From positions 62,001 to 126,000 of the forward strand of contig NZ_JAFELM010000036.1 in NCBI RefSeq assembly GCF_016890225.1: a DNA stretch of 64,000 nucleotides, in the 5' to 3' direction. The notes under the pieces are model-generated. The model did no database searches. It saw nothing but the letters and a program-made list of their open reading frames with translations, and was not told the DNA's origin. Shown here one piece after another: positions 8,061 to 16,633 of the stretch. The stretch comes from Bacillus suaedaesalsae (lineage in GTDB: Bacteria > Bacillota > Bacilli > Bacillales > SA4). The translations under genes were made by a program, and so were the position numbers. How positions within the stretch are numbered: position 1 is the stretch's first letter; each line of letters opens with the position of its first letter.

Positions 8061-8499
8061 AGCTTAGGTTTTTTCTAATTTTGTCTAATACACGTAAACA
8101 CGTTGCCATATCTTGGTTTGTAATACCTATACTTGCTTCACTAACTGTTTTGCTGGCATTGAATAAAAGTGAATTCATCATGTCTTTGGATGCATCGGTT
8201 AAATAGATAATATTCGTTCTACCATCTGTCGGGTGTGATACTCTCTTAACAAGATCCCGCTTTATCATATTGTCAATTAATCGTGATGTACTAGGCTGGT
8301 CCTTCTCATTAATAATCGATAATTTTTGCTGTGTAAGTCCATCCTCTTCATATAATCGAAACAAGACTTGCCACTGCTCATGTGTGACAGGAAGTCCATC
8401 CTTCCTGAAATTTTGATTTAAACGGTTTGTGATTAATCTACTTGCATGAAACAACTTATATCCTAATGATTCATCTAATTTATATTTCTTATAATCCAT
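8059..8499 (-). CDS. MarR-family transcriptional regulator
   Basis: The protein has 146 residues, a normal MarR length. The winged helix-turn-helix is visible in LTQQKLSIINEKDQPSTSRLIDNMIKRDLVKRVSHPTDGRTNIIYLT (about 55-101), including the wing DGRTN. It is divergent from yceI. The yceI promoter carries an 18-base inverted repeat of the MhqR type (8655-8672), and a matching repeat lies in the promoter of the ring-cleaving dioxygenase at 40 kb. My inference is that this protein represses one or both and responds to electrophiles or quinones. The only sensing residue I can name is an isolated Cys near the C-terminus (ATCLRVL). Confidence 0.85.
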   Translation of the reverse strand: MDYKKYKLDESLGYKLFHASRLITNRLNQNFRKDGLPVTHEQWQVLFRLYEEDGLTQQKLSIINEKDQPSTSRLIDNMIKRDLVKRVSHPTDGRTNIIYLTDASKDMMNSLLFNASKTVSEASIGITNQDMATCLRVLDKIRKNLS

Positions 8500-8609
8500 T
8501 TCATACCAACCCCATTAATAAATTATTTATATTATACATTCTCCTTTCACATATAGATATATGAGTCGAAAAACTCCCCATAAAATTATCTTTAATTAAA
8601 AATAAATCA

Positions 8610-8638
8610 TTGACGAATTCAAAATACTGTCATATAAT
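8610..8638 (+). promoter_or_regulatory. Sigma-A promoter of yceI
   Basis: TTGACG at 8610-8615 and TATAAT at 8633-8638 are separated by exactly 17 bases. Transcription would start near 8645. Confidence 0.8.
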
Positions 8639-8654
8639 TTATCTCATAATCATA

Positions 8655-8672
8655 TATCTTGAATTAAAGATA
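8655..8672. promoter_or_regulatory. MhqR/MarR-type operator in the yceI leader
   Basis: TATCTTGAATTAAAGATA is an inverted repeat; in the wider sequence TATATCTT pairs with AAGATATA around six central bases. It lies just after the predicted transcription start. It shares the TATCT-N8-AGATA frame with 40270-40287 and with known MhqR boxes. The adjacent divergent marR makes local control likely. Confidence 0.6.
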
Positions 8673-8709
8673 TACAAATTAAAAATAATAAAAAGGCAGG
8701 TAATAAACT

Positions 8710-9240
8710 ATGACAGTTTCAAATTGGGCATTAGACGCAAGTCACAGCAGTGTAGATTTTTCAGTAAGACATATGATGATTGCACAAGTAAAGGGTTCTT
8801 TTAACGAATTCTCTGCTTCTATCTCTGCAGATCCACAAGATTTAACAACAGGTTCTATTCAATTTAATGTTGAATTAGCAAGTGTTGACACACGTAGTGA
8901 AGATCGTGACAACCACCTACGTTCAGCTGACTTCTTTGAAGTTGAGAAGTATCCTACAATGACTTTCTCTTCAACAAACATTGAAAAAGTTGATGAGGAT
9001 GAATACAAAGTAACAGGAGACCTTTCACTTCACGGTGTAACTCGCCAAGAAACATTTACTGTAACGTATGAAGGTACTGGTAAGGATCCATGGGGTAACG
9101 AAAAAGTAGGTTTCAGTGCAGAAGGTAAATTAAACCGTAGTGACTATGGTTTAACTTGGAACGCTGCATTAGAAACTGGTGGAGTTCTTGTTGGAGACCA
9201 AATTAAAGTATCTCTACAAATCCAAGCTGCAAAGGCATAA
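8710..9240 (+). CDS. YceI-like family protein
   Basis: The protein has 176 residues and spans one complete YceI/TT1927b lipocalin-like domain: WALDASHSSVDFSVRHMMIAQVKGSF at the start, DNHLRSADFFEVEKYPTMTF in the middle and a GDQIKVSLQIQA strand at the end. Family members bind polyisoprenoid chains such as those of quinones. This one has no signal peptide, so it is cytoplasmic. The ATG is preceded by GGCAGG. The position next to a MarR gene, with a MhqR-like operator, suggests induction by quinone-like stress, which is inference. It is followed by a strong terminator. Confidence 0.9.
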   Translation: MTVSNWALDASHSSVDFSVRHMMIAQVKGSFNEFSASISADPQDLTTGSIQFNVELASVDTRSEDRDNHLRSADFFEVEKYPTMTFSSTNIEKVDEDEYKVTGDLSLHGVTRQETFTVTYEGTGKDPWGNEKVGFSAEGKLNRSDYGLTWNAALETGGVLVGDQIKVSLQIQAAKA

Positions 9241-9251
9241 TTTATCATGCA

Positions 9252-9284
9252 AATGGCTAGTACCTTCTAAAGGTGCTAGCCATT
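9252..9284 (+). terminator. Intrinsic terminator of yceI
   Basis: AATGGCTAGTACC pairs with GGTGCTAGCCATT with one G-T wobble, followed by TTTTTAT. Confidence 0.9.
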
Positions 9285-9361
9285 TTTTATTCCCCTCACG
9301 CTTGCCAGTGCCACTGAATACAATGAAGTATTCTACTTGGATTTGGTGGTGTTTTTTCATC

Positions 9362-11473
9362 ATGAAGCTTCCTACTATTCTATCTGGCCCAATTTTGCGA
9401 AAGGTAGATTCTACCGGTATTCACATTTGGTTAGCAACAAGCTTTCGCCTACAAATGAAGGGTGAATTATATCAAATTCATCAAAAAGAAGATTCAACTT
9501 ATTCCTATCAATTACTAAGTAATCACAGTGAAGTGAAAACGATTCATTTAGGAAAAAACCTATATATGAATCTAGTAAAAATATCACCTGTTACCAAAAG
9601 CTTTCCTTCCGATGTTTTACTAGGTTATAACCTTCTGTTTAGTAACGGTACGAAAGTTTTTGATTTAAGTGATTATGGTCTTCTTACACCGAACTCTCCA
9701 GATTCAATCGTTTACGGTGAGCTTCTCTATCCTTCTTTTTTTATTAATAGCAGTGAAAACTCAACTCTATTATATGGTTCATGCCGGAAGTTCCATGGAA
9801 AAGGTAATGACACGCTAGTTAGTGGTGATCTCCTTCTCCTGGAAACATACCTTGATTTAGAAAAACGGCCTCACTCTTTATTTTTATTAGGAGATCAAAT
9901 TTATGCAGATGATGTAGCAGATCCGTTATTTTCAATCATTACAAAATTAAGCAAGAAGTTAATTGGAAAACGTGAAGTTCTCAGTAATCTCGACCAGCGA
10001 TTAAAGGATGAACCCTTTTCCACCAGTATCAATCAAATTAACGGACGACAATTTATTATGAAAAATTTTTGTTCCTTTACGTCAAGTAGTGCACAAAATC
10101 ATCTAATGAAGTTTGGTGAATTTGCAGCGATGTACTTGTTGTCGTTTAGTCCAGCACTATGGGAATATCTACAGGCAAACAACATGTACCCTACTTTCGA
10201 AGAGGAAGTGGCTAATAACAACGTTTATTATATGTTCCCAAACACAGAACCCTATGCTTCAGAGAGGCTTAAGGAACATCAAAAGCTCGAGGCACGCTAC
10301 AATGAGCACTGGGAAGACATTCAATCTACCATTACAAATTTTACGAATGTTAGAAGATTACTAGCCAATACGCCAACATATATGATATTTGATGACCATG
10401 ACATTACAGATGATTGGAATCTATCTGCAGATTGGGAAACACATGTATCTGAATCACCTCTAGGCAGTCATGTCGTTACAAATGGTCTTGCTGCCTATTG
10501 GGCATTTCAAGGGTTCGGAAACTCACCTGAAGATTTTGATGCCAGCTTTCTTCGAACGATGACGAGATATTTTAAAAAATTTACGGTTAACTCCTCTACT
10601 TATCATCAATGGAAGGAGCTTTTAACAAACTTTCAATCGTGGCATTTTGTTGCACCAACCGTTCCTAAAACATTATTTCTCGATACGAGAACGAGAAGGG
10701 ATTTTGACTTCATTCCAAAGCCTATAAAAATTGGAAATATGATGGAGGAAAATTTACGTGGCCCTATTCTCATTAGTGATCATGGATGGCATGACTTAAC
10801 GAAGAGCTTAGTAAAAAGCGGCTGGAGAGGAAATCAACCACTTGCCATTGCTTCTCCTACTCCTTTGTATGGAATTGGGTTAATTGAATCAGTATTGAAT
10901 TCATATGTGTACCCTATGCGTGCTCTCGGGATACCAGTTGACCATGCTTTAGATTATGAAGCCTGGAAATACAACGGGAAAGGTTTTAGTGAATTTTTAC
11001 GTCACATTTTCACATGGAAACCAAGTACATGTATTATCCTTTCAGGAGATGTCCATTACGCCTCTTCATTAAGAACGACCGTACAATCACAATCGGGCGA
11101 AGAAGCAACGATACTTCAATTCACAAGCAGTCCCATCAAAAACATGAGCTTCGCAGGTATTTGGGGATTTCTAATGAAAAGTGCAATATGGTTCAACACA
11201 TTAAAGAGGAAAAAGAAAAACCTTCAACGTTTTTGTATGAATGACTACCAAATGATGCTCCAAAATAAAAACACGAAAACTCCCCTCCTTTTTCATTGGA
11301 AGGAAACGATTAAATATTTATCCACGAGTACCGACTCTATTATTGAAACGAATAACAATATCGGACTACTCAGTCTCACTGAACACTCAGCACAAAATTC
11401 TTTATTATCGTATAGAGACTTTGAGAAACATGAGACCGCTTTTGATGTTGTTACACTAAAGGATGGGGTATAA
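9362..11473 (+). CDS. PhoD-like alkaline phosphatase / metallophosphatase family protein
   Basis: The protein has 703 residues from the ATG at 9362 (MKLPTILSGPILRKVD). The open frame extends into yceI and its terminator, so earlier starts are unlikely, although the ATG at 9323 cannot be excluded. It shows PhoD-type metallophosphatase motifs: GSCRKFHG (about 140-147), FLLGDQIYADD, YMIFDDHDITDDW (about 340-352), ISDHGWHDL and ILSGDVHYASSLR (about 560-572). These place the Asp, His and Asn metal ligands. Unlike secreted PhoD it lacks a Tat signal and appears cytoplasmic. The substrate is unknown. It sits alone between yceI and the petrobactin operon, facing the latter. Confidence 0.8.
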   Translation: MKLPTILSGPILRKVDSTGIHIWLATSFRLQMKGELYQIHQKEDSTYSYQLLSNHSEVKTIHLGKNLYMNLVKISPVTKSFPSDVLLGYNLLFSNGTKVFDLSDYGLLTPNSPDSIVYGELLYPSFFINSSENSTLLYGSCRKFHGKGNDTLVSGDLLLLETYLDLEKRPHSLFLLGDQIYADDVADPLFSIITKLSKKLIGKREVLSNLDQRLKDEPFSTSINQINGRQFIMKNFCSFTSSSAQNHLMKFGEFAAMYLLSFSPALWEYLQANNMYPTFEEEVANNNVYYMFPNTEPYASERLKEHQKLEARYNEHWEDIQSTITNFTNVRRLLANTPTYMIFDDHDITDDWNLSADWETHVSESPLGSHVVTNGLAAYWAFQGFGNSPEDFDASFLRTMTRYFKKFTVNSSTYHQWKELLTNFQSWHFVAPTVPKTLFLDTRTRRDFDFIPKPIKIGNMMEENLRGPILISDHGWHDLTKSLVKSGWRGNQPLAIASPTPLYGIGLIESVLNSYVYPMRALGIPVDHALDYEAWKYNGKGFSEFLRHIFTWKPSTCIILSGDVHYASSLRTTVQSQSGEEATILQFTSSPIKNMSFAGIWGFLMKSAIWFNTLKRKKKNLQRFCMNDYQMMLQNKNTKTPLLFHWKETIKYLSTSTDSIIETNNNIGLLSLTEHSAQNSLLSYRDFEKHETAFDVVTLKDGV

Positions 11474-11505
11474 AGTCAACCTAGTAAGATTAGTGTCAAT
11501 GGTTC

Positions 11506-11541
11506 ACAAAGGCTTAGAGATATACGCTTCTAAGCCTTTGT
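11506..11541. terminator. Bidirectional terminator between the PhoD-like gene and asbF
   Basis: ACAAAGGCTTAGA and TCTAAGCCTTTGT form a 13-pair stem with a ten-base loop between convergent genes. Confidence 0.85.
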
Positions 11542-11582
11542 TCTCAGTAAGTTGTATAACATTTTCTTTTTACTATAACCTC

Positions 11583-12401
11583 TTACACTACTTCTAGAAC
11601 AGATAACTCTTTATAAACAAGCTGACTGTCTATAGACAAAACCTCTTTTGGTTTTGGACCAAACCACTCAAGTGAGGCATCAAGGTCCCTTATTAACGGT
11701 AAAAGAGTGCTGTAATCAACAGCCCCTTCGAATAGATGCGTCATCCCTACTCTTGATCCATACGCAGCATACACGTTATTAGGTTCAAAGACAGAGAGCT
11801 GATTTCTAGAACTAATATTCTTTAAATGAACATGTGAGATAAACGGCTTTAGCTTTAAAAAAGCCTCCACTACATCACAACCAGATTCCCAGACGTGTAG
11901 GGCATCAAAATTAATCCGTAGTGCAGGATGATCGACTTCTTCTATAAGCCGAAGAGTAGCAGGAACTGAGTCTGCAAGTGTTGACGGATGTGTCTCAATT
12001 ACAAGCTGTTGACCATATTGGTGAACATATTGTGCAGCAAACTTCAGTTGCTGGGTAACTTCTTTATACATCTCTGGTGTTACTTTTTCACTTCCAATTT
12101 GTCCGGCAAAAACCCTTAACTTAGACGAATTAAATGTTTTGCCCAGCAATGATAAATCTGCTATATGTTCCTTCATCACATCAAATGAGTCTGTGAAGGG
12201 AACATATCCACTAATCATGCTCACTGGCAAACCATTATCGTTAAACAGGTTGTGATTGTTCCATCCTTCTTCTACTAAGTGCTTGGCATGGATTCCCCAC
12301 ATTTCAACTCCTTGAAAACCGCACTTACTTGCCCATTCAACTAATTCATGAATGGAAAACAGATGATGGCGGAACGAAATTGTACAAAATGAAAGCTTCA
12401 T
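11583..12401 (-). CDS. asbF: 3-dehydroshikimate dehydratase AsbF
   Basis: The protein has 272 residues and is a TIM-barrel enzyme of the sugar phosphate isomerase/epimerase superfamily. AsbF converts 3-dehydroshikimate to 3,4-dihydroxybenzoate, the unusual catechol of petrobactin. Visible metal-ligand segments are QLVIETHPSTLADS (Glu), LRINFDALHVWESG (Asp, His) and FISHVHLKNIS (His). It is the last gene of asbABCDEF. GGAGGAAG precedes the ATG, 22 bases after the asbE stop. The operon context decides the call, since the fold alone would also allow other isomerases. Confidence 0.93.
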   Translation of the reverse strand: MKLSFCTISFRHHLFSIHELVEWASKCGFQGVEMWGIHAKHLVEEGWNNHNLFNDNGLPVSMISGYVPFTDSFDVMKEHIADLSLLGKTFNSSKLRVFAGQIGSEKVTPEMYKEVTQQLKFAAQYVHQYGQQLVIETHPSTLADSVPATLRLIEEVDHPALRINFDALHVWESGCDVVEAFLKLKPFISHVHLKNISSRNQLSVFEPNNVYAAYGSRVGMTHLFEGAVDYSTLLPLIRDLDASLEWFGPKPKEVLSIDSQLVYKELSVLEVV

Positions 12402-12423
12402 GTCATCACTTCCTCCATTCTAT

Positions 12424-13392
12424 CTATTGTGCACGTACTTGTTCGCATAGTAGCCACTTGTTATAGCAATCTACTAAACCTTGTTTTATCTTAAACTCTC
12501 GTGCATTCTGTTCATCTAACTTGTTTTGGATAAGTGGTATCTGATTATAGTCACTAGTCATGGCGAGTTTCATAGCCCGGTATTGAACCGTTGTGTATCC
12601 TTTAACGAGTAGTTCAATCTCGTCACACCATAATTCAAATTCCATTTCTTCCATACTAATTTTGTTTGCAAAGTAGGCAAAGGCATGCTCATAGGCATAT
12701 TTACGGATTGCCAGCACTGGTAGCTGCTTAAGAGCATTACCTAACTCTGACAAGTGATGCTTTCTATCTCCAACTGTATAAGCCTCAATAATAGAGCTGA
12801 CTGCTTCTGTCATAGGATTATAGCTTCTCTTTAAGCATGTATTAAAATACGCTTCAATCGTCTCGTTCGTAGGTTGATTAATTTCTTTTGCATCAAAATA
12901 GTAGCCTCCTTTAACAGAAGGCTCCCTAATAGCTGCTAAGATTCTCTCCTTTGGCAAGGCTCCCTCCCATCTAAAATCAGGATCAAACATAAACCACTCT
13001 TCGGGATCATCAGTAGTCTCTAGCATGACATAATGAGGAAATGGACTTTGGTGAAACTTATTTTCTCGCTCAGGTAACTTTGAGAGATCGAGCATGACCA
13101 TTACATGACGATAGGATTCCTTCTCTTCCATCATCTCAACAAGCTTTTCTATATTTTGCTGCTTTGATATACTTTCGTCATACCATTTCTTAACACGTAT
13201 CCCATACAACAGTTCATACCATTTACAAAAATAATCGTGACTAATGTTTTCGGAATGATATGTAAGCTCCATTTTCTCTGTGATATCAAAGTCTGCATCC
13301 CACACACCAAAGTAGTAGGGCCTGTGATCTACATCTGTTGCCTTTTTTATGACCTCACACACGCAGCTTACGAAACAATGTACTTTGATCAT
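12424..13392 (-). CDS. asbE: Petrobactin biosynthesis protein AsbE
   Basis: The protein has 322 residues and matches AsbE. With the carrier AsbD it transfers 3,4-dihydroxybenzoate onto spermidine and related intermediates. No standard catalytic motif is obvious. Typical segments are MIKVHCFVSCVCEV at the start and YYFGVWDADFDI near residue 26. The start overlaps the asbD stop by four bases (ATGA), and GGAGGAG lies upstream, so translation is coupled. The N-terminus is cysteine-rich (two Cys within FVSCVCE), which may be mechanistically relevant. Confidence 0.92.
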   Translation of the reverse strand: MIKVHCFVSCVCEVIKKATDVDHRPYYFGVWDADFDITEKMELTYHSENISHDYFCKWYELLYGIRVKKWYDESISKQQNIEKLVEMMEEKESYRHVMVMLDLSKLPERENKFHQSPFPHYVMLETTDDPEEWFMFDPDFRWEGALPKERILAAIREPSVKGGYYFDAKEINQPTNETIEAYFNTCLKRSYNPMTEAVSSIIEAYTVGDRKHHLSELGNALKQLPVLAIRKYAYEHAFAYFANKISMEEMEFELWCDEIELLVKGYTTVQYRAMKLAMTSDYNQIPLIQNKLDEQNAREFKIKQGLVDCYNKWLLCEQVRAQ

Positions 13393-13661
13393 GCCACTCC
13401 TCCATCAACCAAACTCCTTCTATCTTTTATAAAATCTATTAAGCTCGCTACAGTCTCAAAATCTTTTGGATTTAATGTATGATCAGGAATCGTTACTCCA
13501 AGCTTCAACTCTAAAAGAAGTATAAGTTGAAGTATCATAACAGAATCTAAATAAAGGTCCTGATTAAGTCGAGCTTGTTCTGAATAGAGAGAAAGGGTTT
13601 CTATATTCAGCTCAGTTTGTAAGATTTCATAAATAACATCGTTAATTTCTTGTCGATTCAT
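13389..13661 (-). CDS. asbD: Aryl carrier protein AsbD
   Basis: The protein has 90 residues with a four-helix carrier-protein fold. The phosphopantetheine attachment serine lies in LYLDSVMILQL (about residue 40). AsbD carries the 3,4-dihydroxybenzoyl group activated by AsbC. The ATG at 13661 has AAGGAGATGG upstream. It overlaps asbC by 20 bases and asbE by four. A separate phosphopantetheinyl transferase must act on it; none is seen in the window. Confidence 0.93.
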   Translation of the reverse strand: MNRQEINDVIYEILQTELNIETLSLYSEQARLNQDLYLDSVMILQLILLLELKLGVTIPDHTLNPKDFETVASLIDFIKDRRSLVDGGVA

Positions 13662-14892
13662 ACTCCATCTCCTTTACTAGTTTCCTACTGATTTTCCCGT
13701 TCGGTAGAGTGGGTATATAATCTACTTGATGAAACTGGATAGGGATTTGATGTGGTGCTAGACGCATTTTGCACCACTCTCTCAGTTGGATAGGATCAAT
13801 CCTTTCACAAGCAGTAAATGTCACGCAAACTCGTTCGCCAGCAAAAGAATCTGCTTTTTTATACACAACCGCTTCCTCTACTCTTGGTTCTTGTAATAAG
13901 ACATCTTCAACTTCCTGTGGATATACATTCAAGCCGGCAACATTGATCATATCGTCCATCCTACCTAATAAACAGAGAAGTCCGTCCTCATTGACATATC
14001 CGATATCTTTTGTATAGACAACTGTACGCCCTAGTTGAACTACTATCTCCTTTGGCTGCTCCTGTTTCCCCGTCTCTACTATAAGATGTGACAAAGGTAA
14101 ACCCATTTCAGAGGGATGACTTACATCCGGATGAATGGAGATACACCCGACCTCTGAACATCCATATTGTTGATAAACATGGGTACTAGCCCTATGGAGT
14201 AATGAGAACCAAGAATCTGGAAAGAACATTCCTGAAGTCATCACAGCATGAATTCTTTGCTTTGAAGGAAGCAACTGAACAAGTGTATGTATGAAAGTTG
14301 GGCTACCATATAAGACATGCTTAGGATATTCCTTACATTTGTTAATCGTGTAATGAGGATAAAGATTCGTAATGATCACTGGTTCTACATTTCGTTTGAG
14401 TGCAGCTAACACCCCACTTATTAATCCAAAGGAATGCGTAATTGGACATGTGATAAGTGGTGTAACATCCACACCAAAGGGAAGCTGTCTAACATAGCTA
14501 TCAAGCTCCTCTTCAATGGACTGCCATGAACGTTCTATGCACTTTGGCTCCCCAGTTGTTCCAGAACTCATTTGTACTAATACACCCGATTGTTCCTCTA
14601 GATCATTTGGTAAATATATTACTTCTTCCAAGGAACCATACAATAAGAGATGACAGCTTGCTTTTTCTGCCTGTCGAAGGGCTGCCTCTTTCGGTGTGGA
14701 TGGATGAATCGGTGCGAGTGATCCTCCTTTTTCCTTTATATATAAGCTGAGTGAAATAAAATGGAAGGGATGAGTTAGACAAACCCCAATTCTTTGGTTA
14801 GAACATTTTTTAAGAGCATCTAATTGATCAAAGGTGCAAAATAATGCTTCAACATCTTCACTAGTAAAATAATCATCATTTATATACAACAA
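13642..14892 (-). CDS. asbC: 3,4-dihydroxybenzoate-AMP ligase AsbC
   Basis: The protein has 416 residues from a TTG at 14892 that lies eight bases after AAGGAGG; a longer frame to 14919 starts inside asbB without a site. It is an adenylation enzyme of the ANL superfamily. The core motif VQMSSGTTGEPKC is near residue 125, YQQYGCSEVG is near 255, and the C-terminal GRMDDMINVAGLNVYPQEVE and PNGKISRK hold the catalytic lysine. It activates 3,4-dihydroxybenzoate and loads AsbD. Its compact length is normal for AsbC and shorter than most ANL enzymes. Confidence 0.93.
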   Translation of the reverse strand: MLYINDDYFTSEDVEALFCTFDQLDALKKCSNQRIGVCLTHPFHFISLSLYIKEKGGSLAPIHPSTPKEAALRQAEKASCHLLLYGSLEEVIYLPNDLEEQSGVLVQMSSGTTGEPKCIERSWQSIEEELDSYVRQLPFGVDVTPLITCPITHSFGLISGVLAALKRNVEPVIITNLYPHYTINKCKEYPKHVLYGSPTFIHTLVQLLPSKQRIHAVMTSGMFFPDSWFSLLHRASTHVYQQYGCSEVGCISIHPDVSHPSEMGLPLSHLIVETGKQEQPKEIVVQLGRTVVYTKDIGYVNEDGLLCLLGRMDDMINVAGLNVYPQEVEDVLLQEPRVEEAVVYKKADSFAGERVCVTFTACERIDPIQLREWCKMRLAPHQIPIQFHQVDYIPTLPNGKISRKLVKEMEYESTRN

Positions 14893-14905
14893 GCCTTTTT
14901 CCTCC

Positions 14906-16633
14906 TTACAGTGTGGCAAATGGATTCGAAATTACATGGCGAAATTCTCCTTTTTCTCTATGTAATTTCTTTGCTAGTAACGATTCTGCATAAATGTTTC
15001 CTTTTTTATATCCAATCGCAGCATGCCTTCTCCTCATCTCTGGAAATCGTGCAAGATGGGATTCTATTGCCGAGTCCACCATGCTCAATTGGTTACTTTC
15101 CGAAACGCCGTAGTAATGTTCTATGAGCATCATGAATTCCGAGAGATTAAAAACAAATAATGTATCCATTAAAAGTTCTCTTAAAGCTTCAATAGAAGAC
15201 ATCCAATATGCTTCATCATCCTTTGCCTCCTTGTAAAAAGGATGAAGGTCTCTAAAATTCGGCTTATTATGTGGGTGAAGTAAAAATTCCTCGTTGTATT
15301 CTATGCTTTCATGAAAATCTCGCAGAATTATTCGCACTGGCCAGCCCTCACGGTGAACAAGAATCATGTTTTGCGCATGTGCTTCTACAGCTATACCGTG
15401 GCAGGCTAGTAGGTGCCAAGTAGGAACAATTGCCACATTAATAAGCTGCATGATCCAAGCTTCCACTCCATAGTCATTTATCCAATCATTTATAAAGGGG
15501 CGACTGTCTTCTTCCATTAGCGAAATAGCAGTGAACGGTATTGCCTTCTCACCCTCTTCCAAACATGAGCTCACACTTTGTCTCCATATGACGTTAAGCT
15601 GATCTAATAAATATGATTGAATTTCGGGAGAATCTTTTAACACCACACCTCCATACTCCTCCAGTATGCTGAGTCTTGCTTCTACGCTTAAATATTCATC
15701 ACTTTTAATAATCGTTCGAAGCCATGTTGAAATAGCTCTTGCTGAGTAGATGGAGTGAACAGGTATGGTTCGTTGGGAAGATGTGTTAACCATGTTTATC
15801 GGCAGTTTGACAAATGCTTTTCTATTATTGGTTTCATTCCAAAGAGTACGAACTGATTGAGTGGCCCGATATCGGTCTCCAACTTGACCGAGCGGTATGA
15901 TTTCCTTCTTCTTTAGTAATTGAATCATATTTTGATCACTCAGTAGCTTCTTCCACTGCCAAGGATGGACAGGGAAAAAGATATAGTTCTTCACGCTTCC
16001 CCCTTTATCACGTAGCATCCGTTGTAACTGTTGTAAAACACTTTCTCCTAACTCATCTCTCCAAAAGGATTCCTCATTAGCTGCCAAAAGCTGTGCCTTT
16101 TCCTTTTCTACTGCAATCCACTGCAGTTGAAATGAATGCCCATATTCTGGACCGTACATCTGATGGTCCTGCAGTGAGAAATTAGTTCGTGCTTTAAAGC
16201 ATGGATGATAAGGATGGCCTTCTATGACAGCTGATTCTAACTCTTCGTAGGATAGCAATCTTCTATTTTTAATTTTTTTATAGTACTCACTTAATACTAT
16301 TGTCTGCTCCAACTCTTTCAGTAACTGGCTCTTCATATACTCATCACCTGGAAGTTCATGAACAATTTTTTGTAGCATTGTCTTCTCTTTATCTTTGTCT
16401 AGGTTGTTCGCTACTTCCTTTAACGACTTAATATTTATACTATAGCGATCAAAGGCTCTTTTCCTACCTTCAACGGAAAATACTCTGCTTTTCCCATATA
16501 TGTTAAACTGCATACTCCCATCAACCTTACATTCTTCTTCCACAACCAGTAAGCATTCAAAGAGTATTGCCTCTACTAATTGACGAATCACTCTAGCCTC
16601 TGCTGCACTATGAATTTCCTGAGCTTGCTGCAT
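14906..16633 (-). CDS. asbB: NIS siderophore synthetase AsbB (IucA/IucC family)
   Basis: The protein has 575 residues from the ATG at 16633, which has GAAGGGAG seven bases upstream; an ATG six bases earlier is too close to that site. It is an NRPS-independent siderophore synthetase, with the ATP-binding signature in HPCFKARTNFSL and KKEIIPLGQVGDRYRATQSVRT. The IucA/IucC body carries VHPWQWKK and LACHGIAVEAHAQNMILV. AsbB condenses the second (dihydroxybenzoyl)spermidine arm with the citryl intermediate. The start overlaps asbA by about 26 bases and asbC follows after 13 bases. Confidence 0.93.
   Translation of the reverse strand: MQQAQEIHSAAEARVIRQLVEAILFECLLVVEEECKVDGSMQFNIYGKSRVFSVEGRKRAFDRYSINIKSLKEVANNLDKDKEKTMLQKIVHELPGDEYMKSQLLKELEQTIVLSEYYKKIKNRRLLSYEELESAVIEGHPYHPCFKARTNFSLQDHQMYGPEYGHSFQLQWIAVEKEKAQLLAANEESFWRDELGESVLQQLQRMLRDKGGSVKNYIFFPVHPWQWKKLLSDQNMIQLLKKKEIIPLGQVGDRYRATQSVRTLWNETNNRKAFVKLPINMVNTSSQRTIPVHSIYSARAISTWLRTIIKSDEYLSVEARLSILEEYGGVVLKDSPEIQSYLLDQLNVIWRQSVSSCLEEGEKAIPFTAISLMEEDSRPFINDWINDYGVEAWIMQLINVAIVPTWHLLACHGIAVEAHAQNMILVHREGWPVRIILRDFHESIEYNEEFLLHPHNKPNFRDLHPFYKEAKDDEAYWMSSIEALRELLMDTLFVFNLSEFMMLIEHYYGVSESNQLSMVDSAIESHLARFPEMRRRHAAIGYKKGNIYAESLLAKKLHREKGEFRHVISNPFATL

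Noticed and set aside
9179-9361. Longer N-terminus of the PhoD-like protein
   Set aside because: It overlaps the end of yceI and its terminator hairpin, and the translated part shows no domain.
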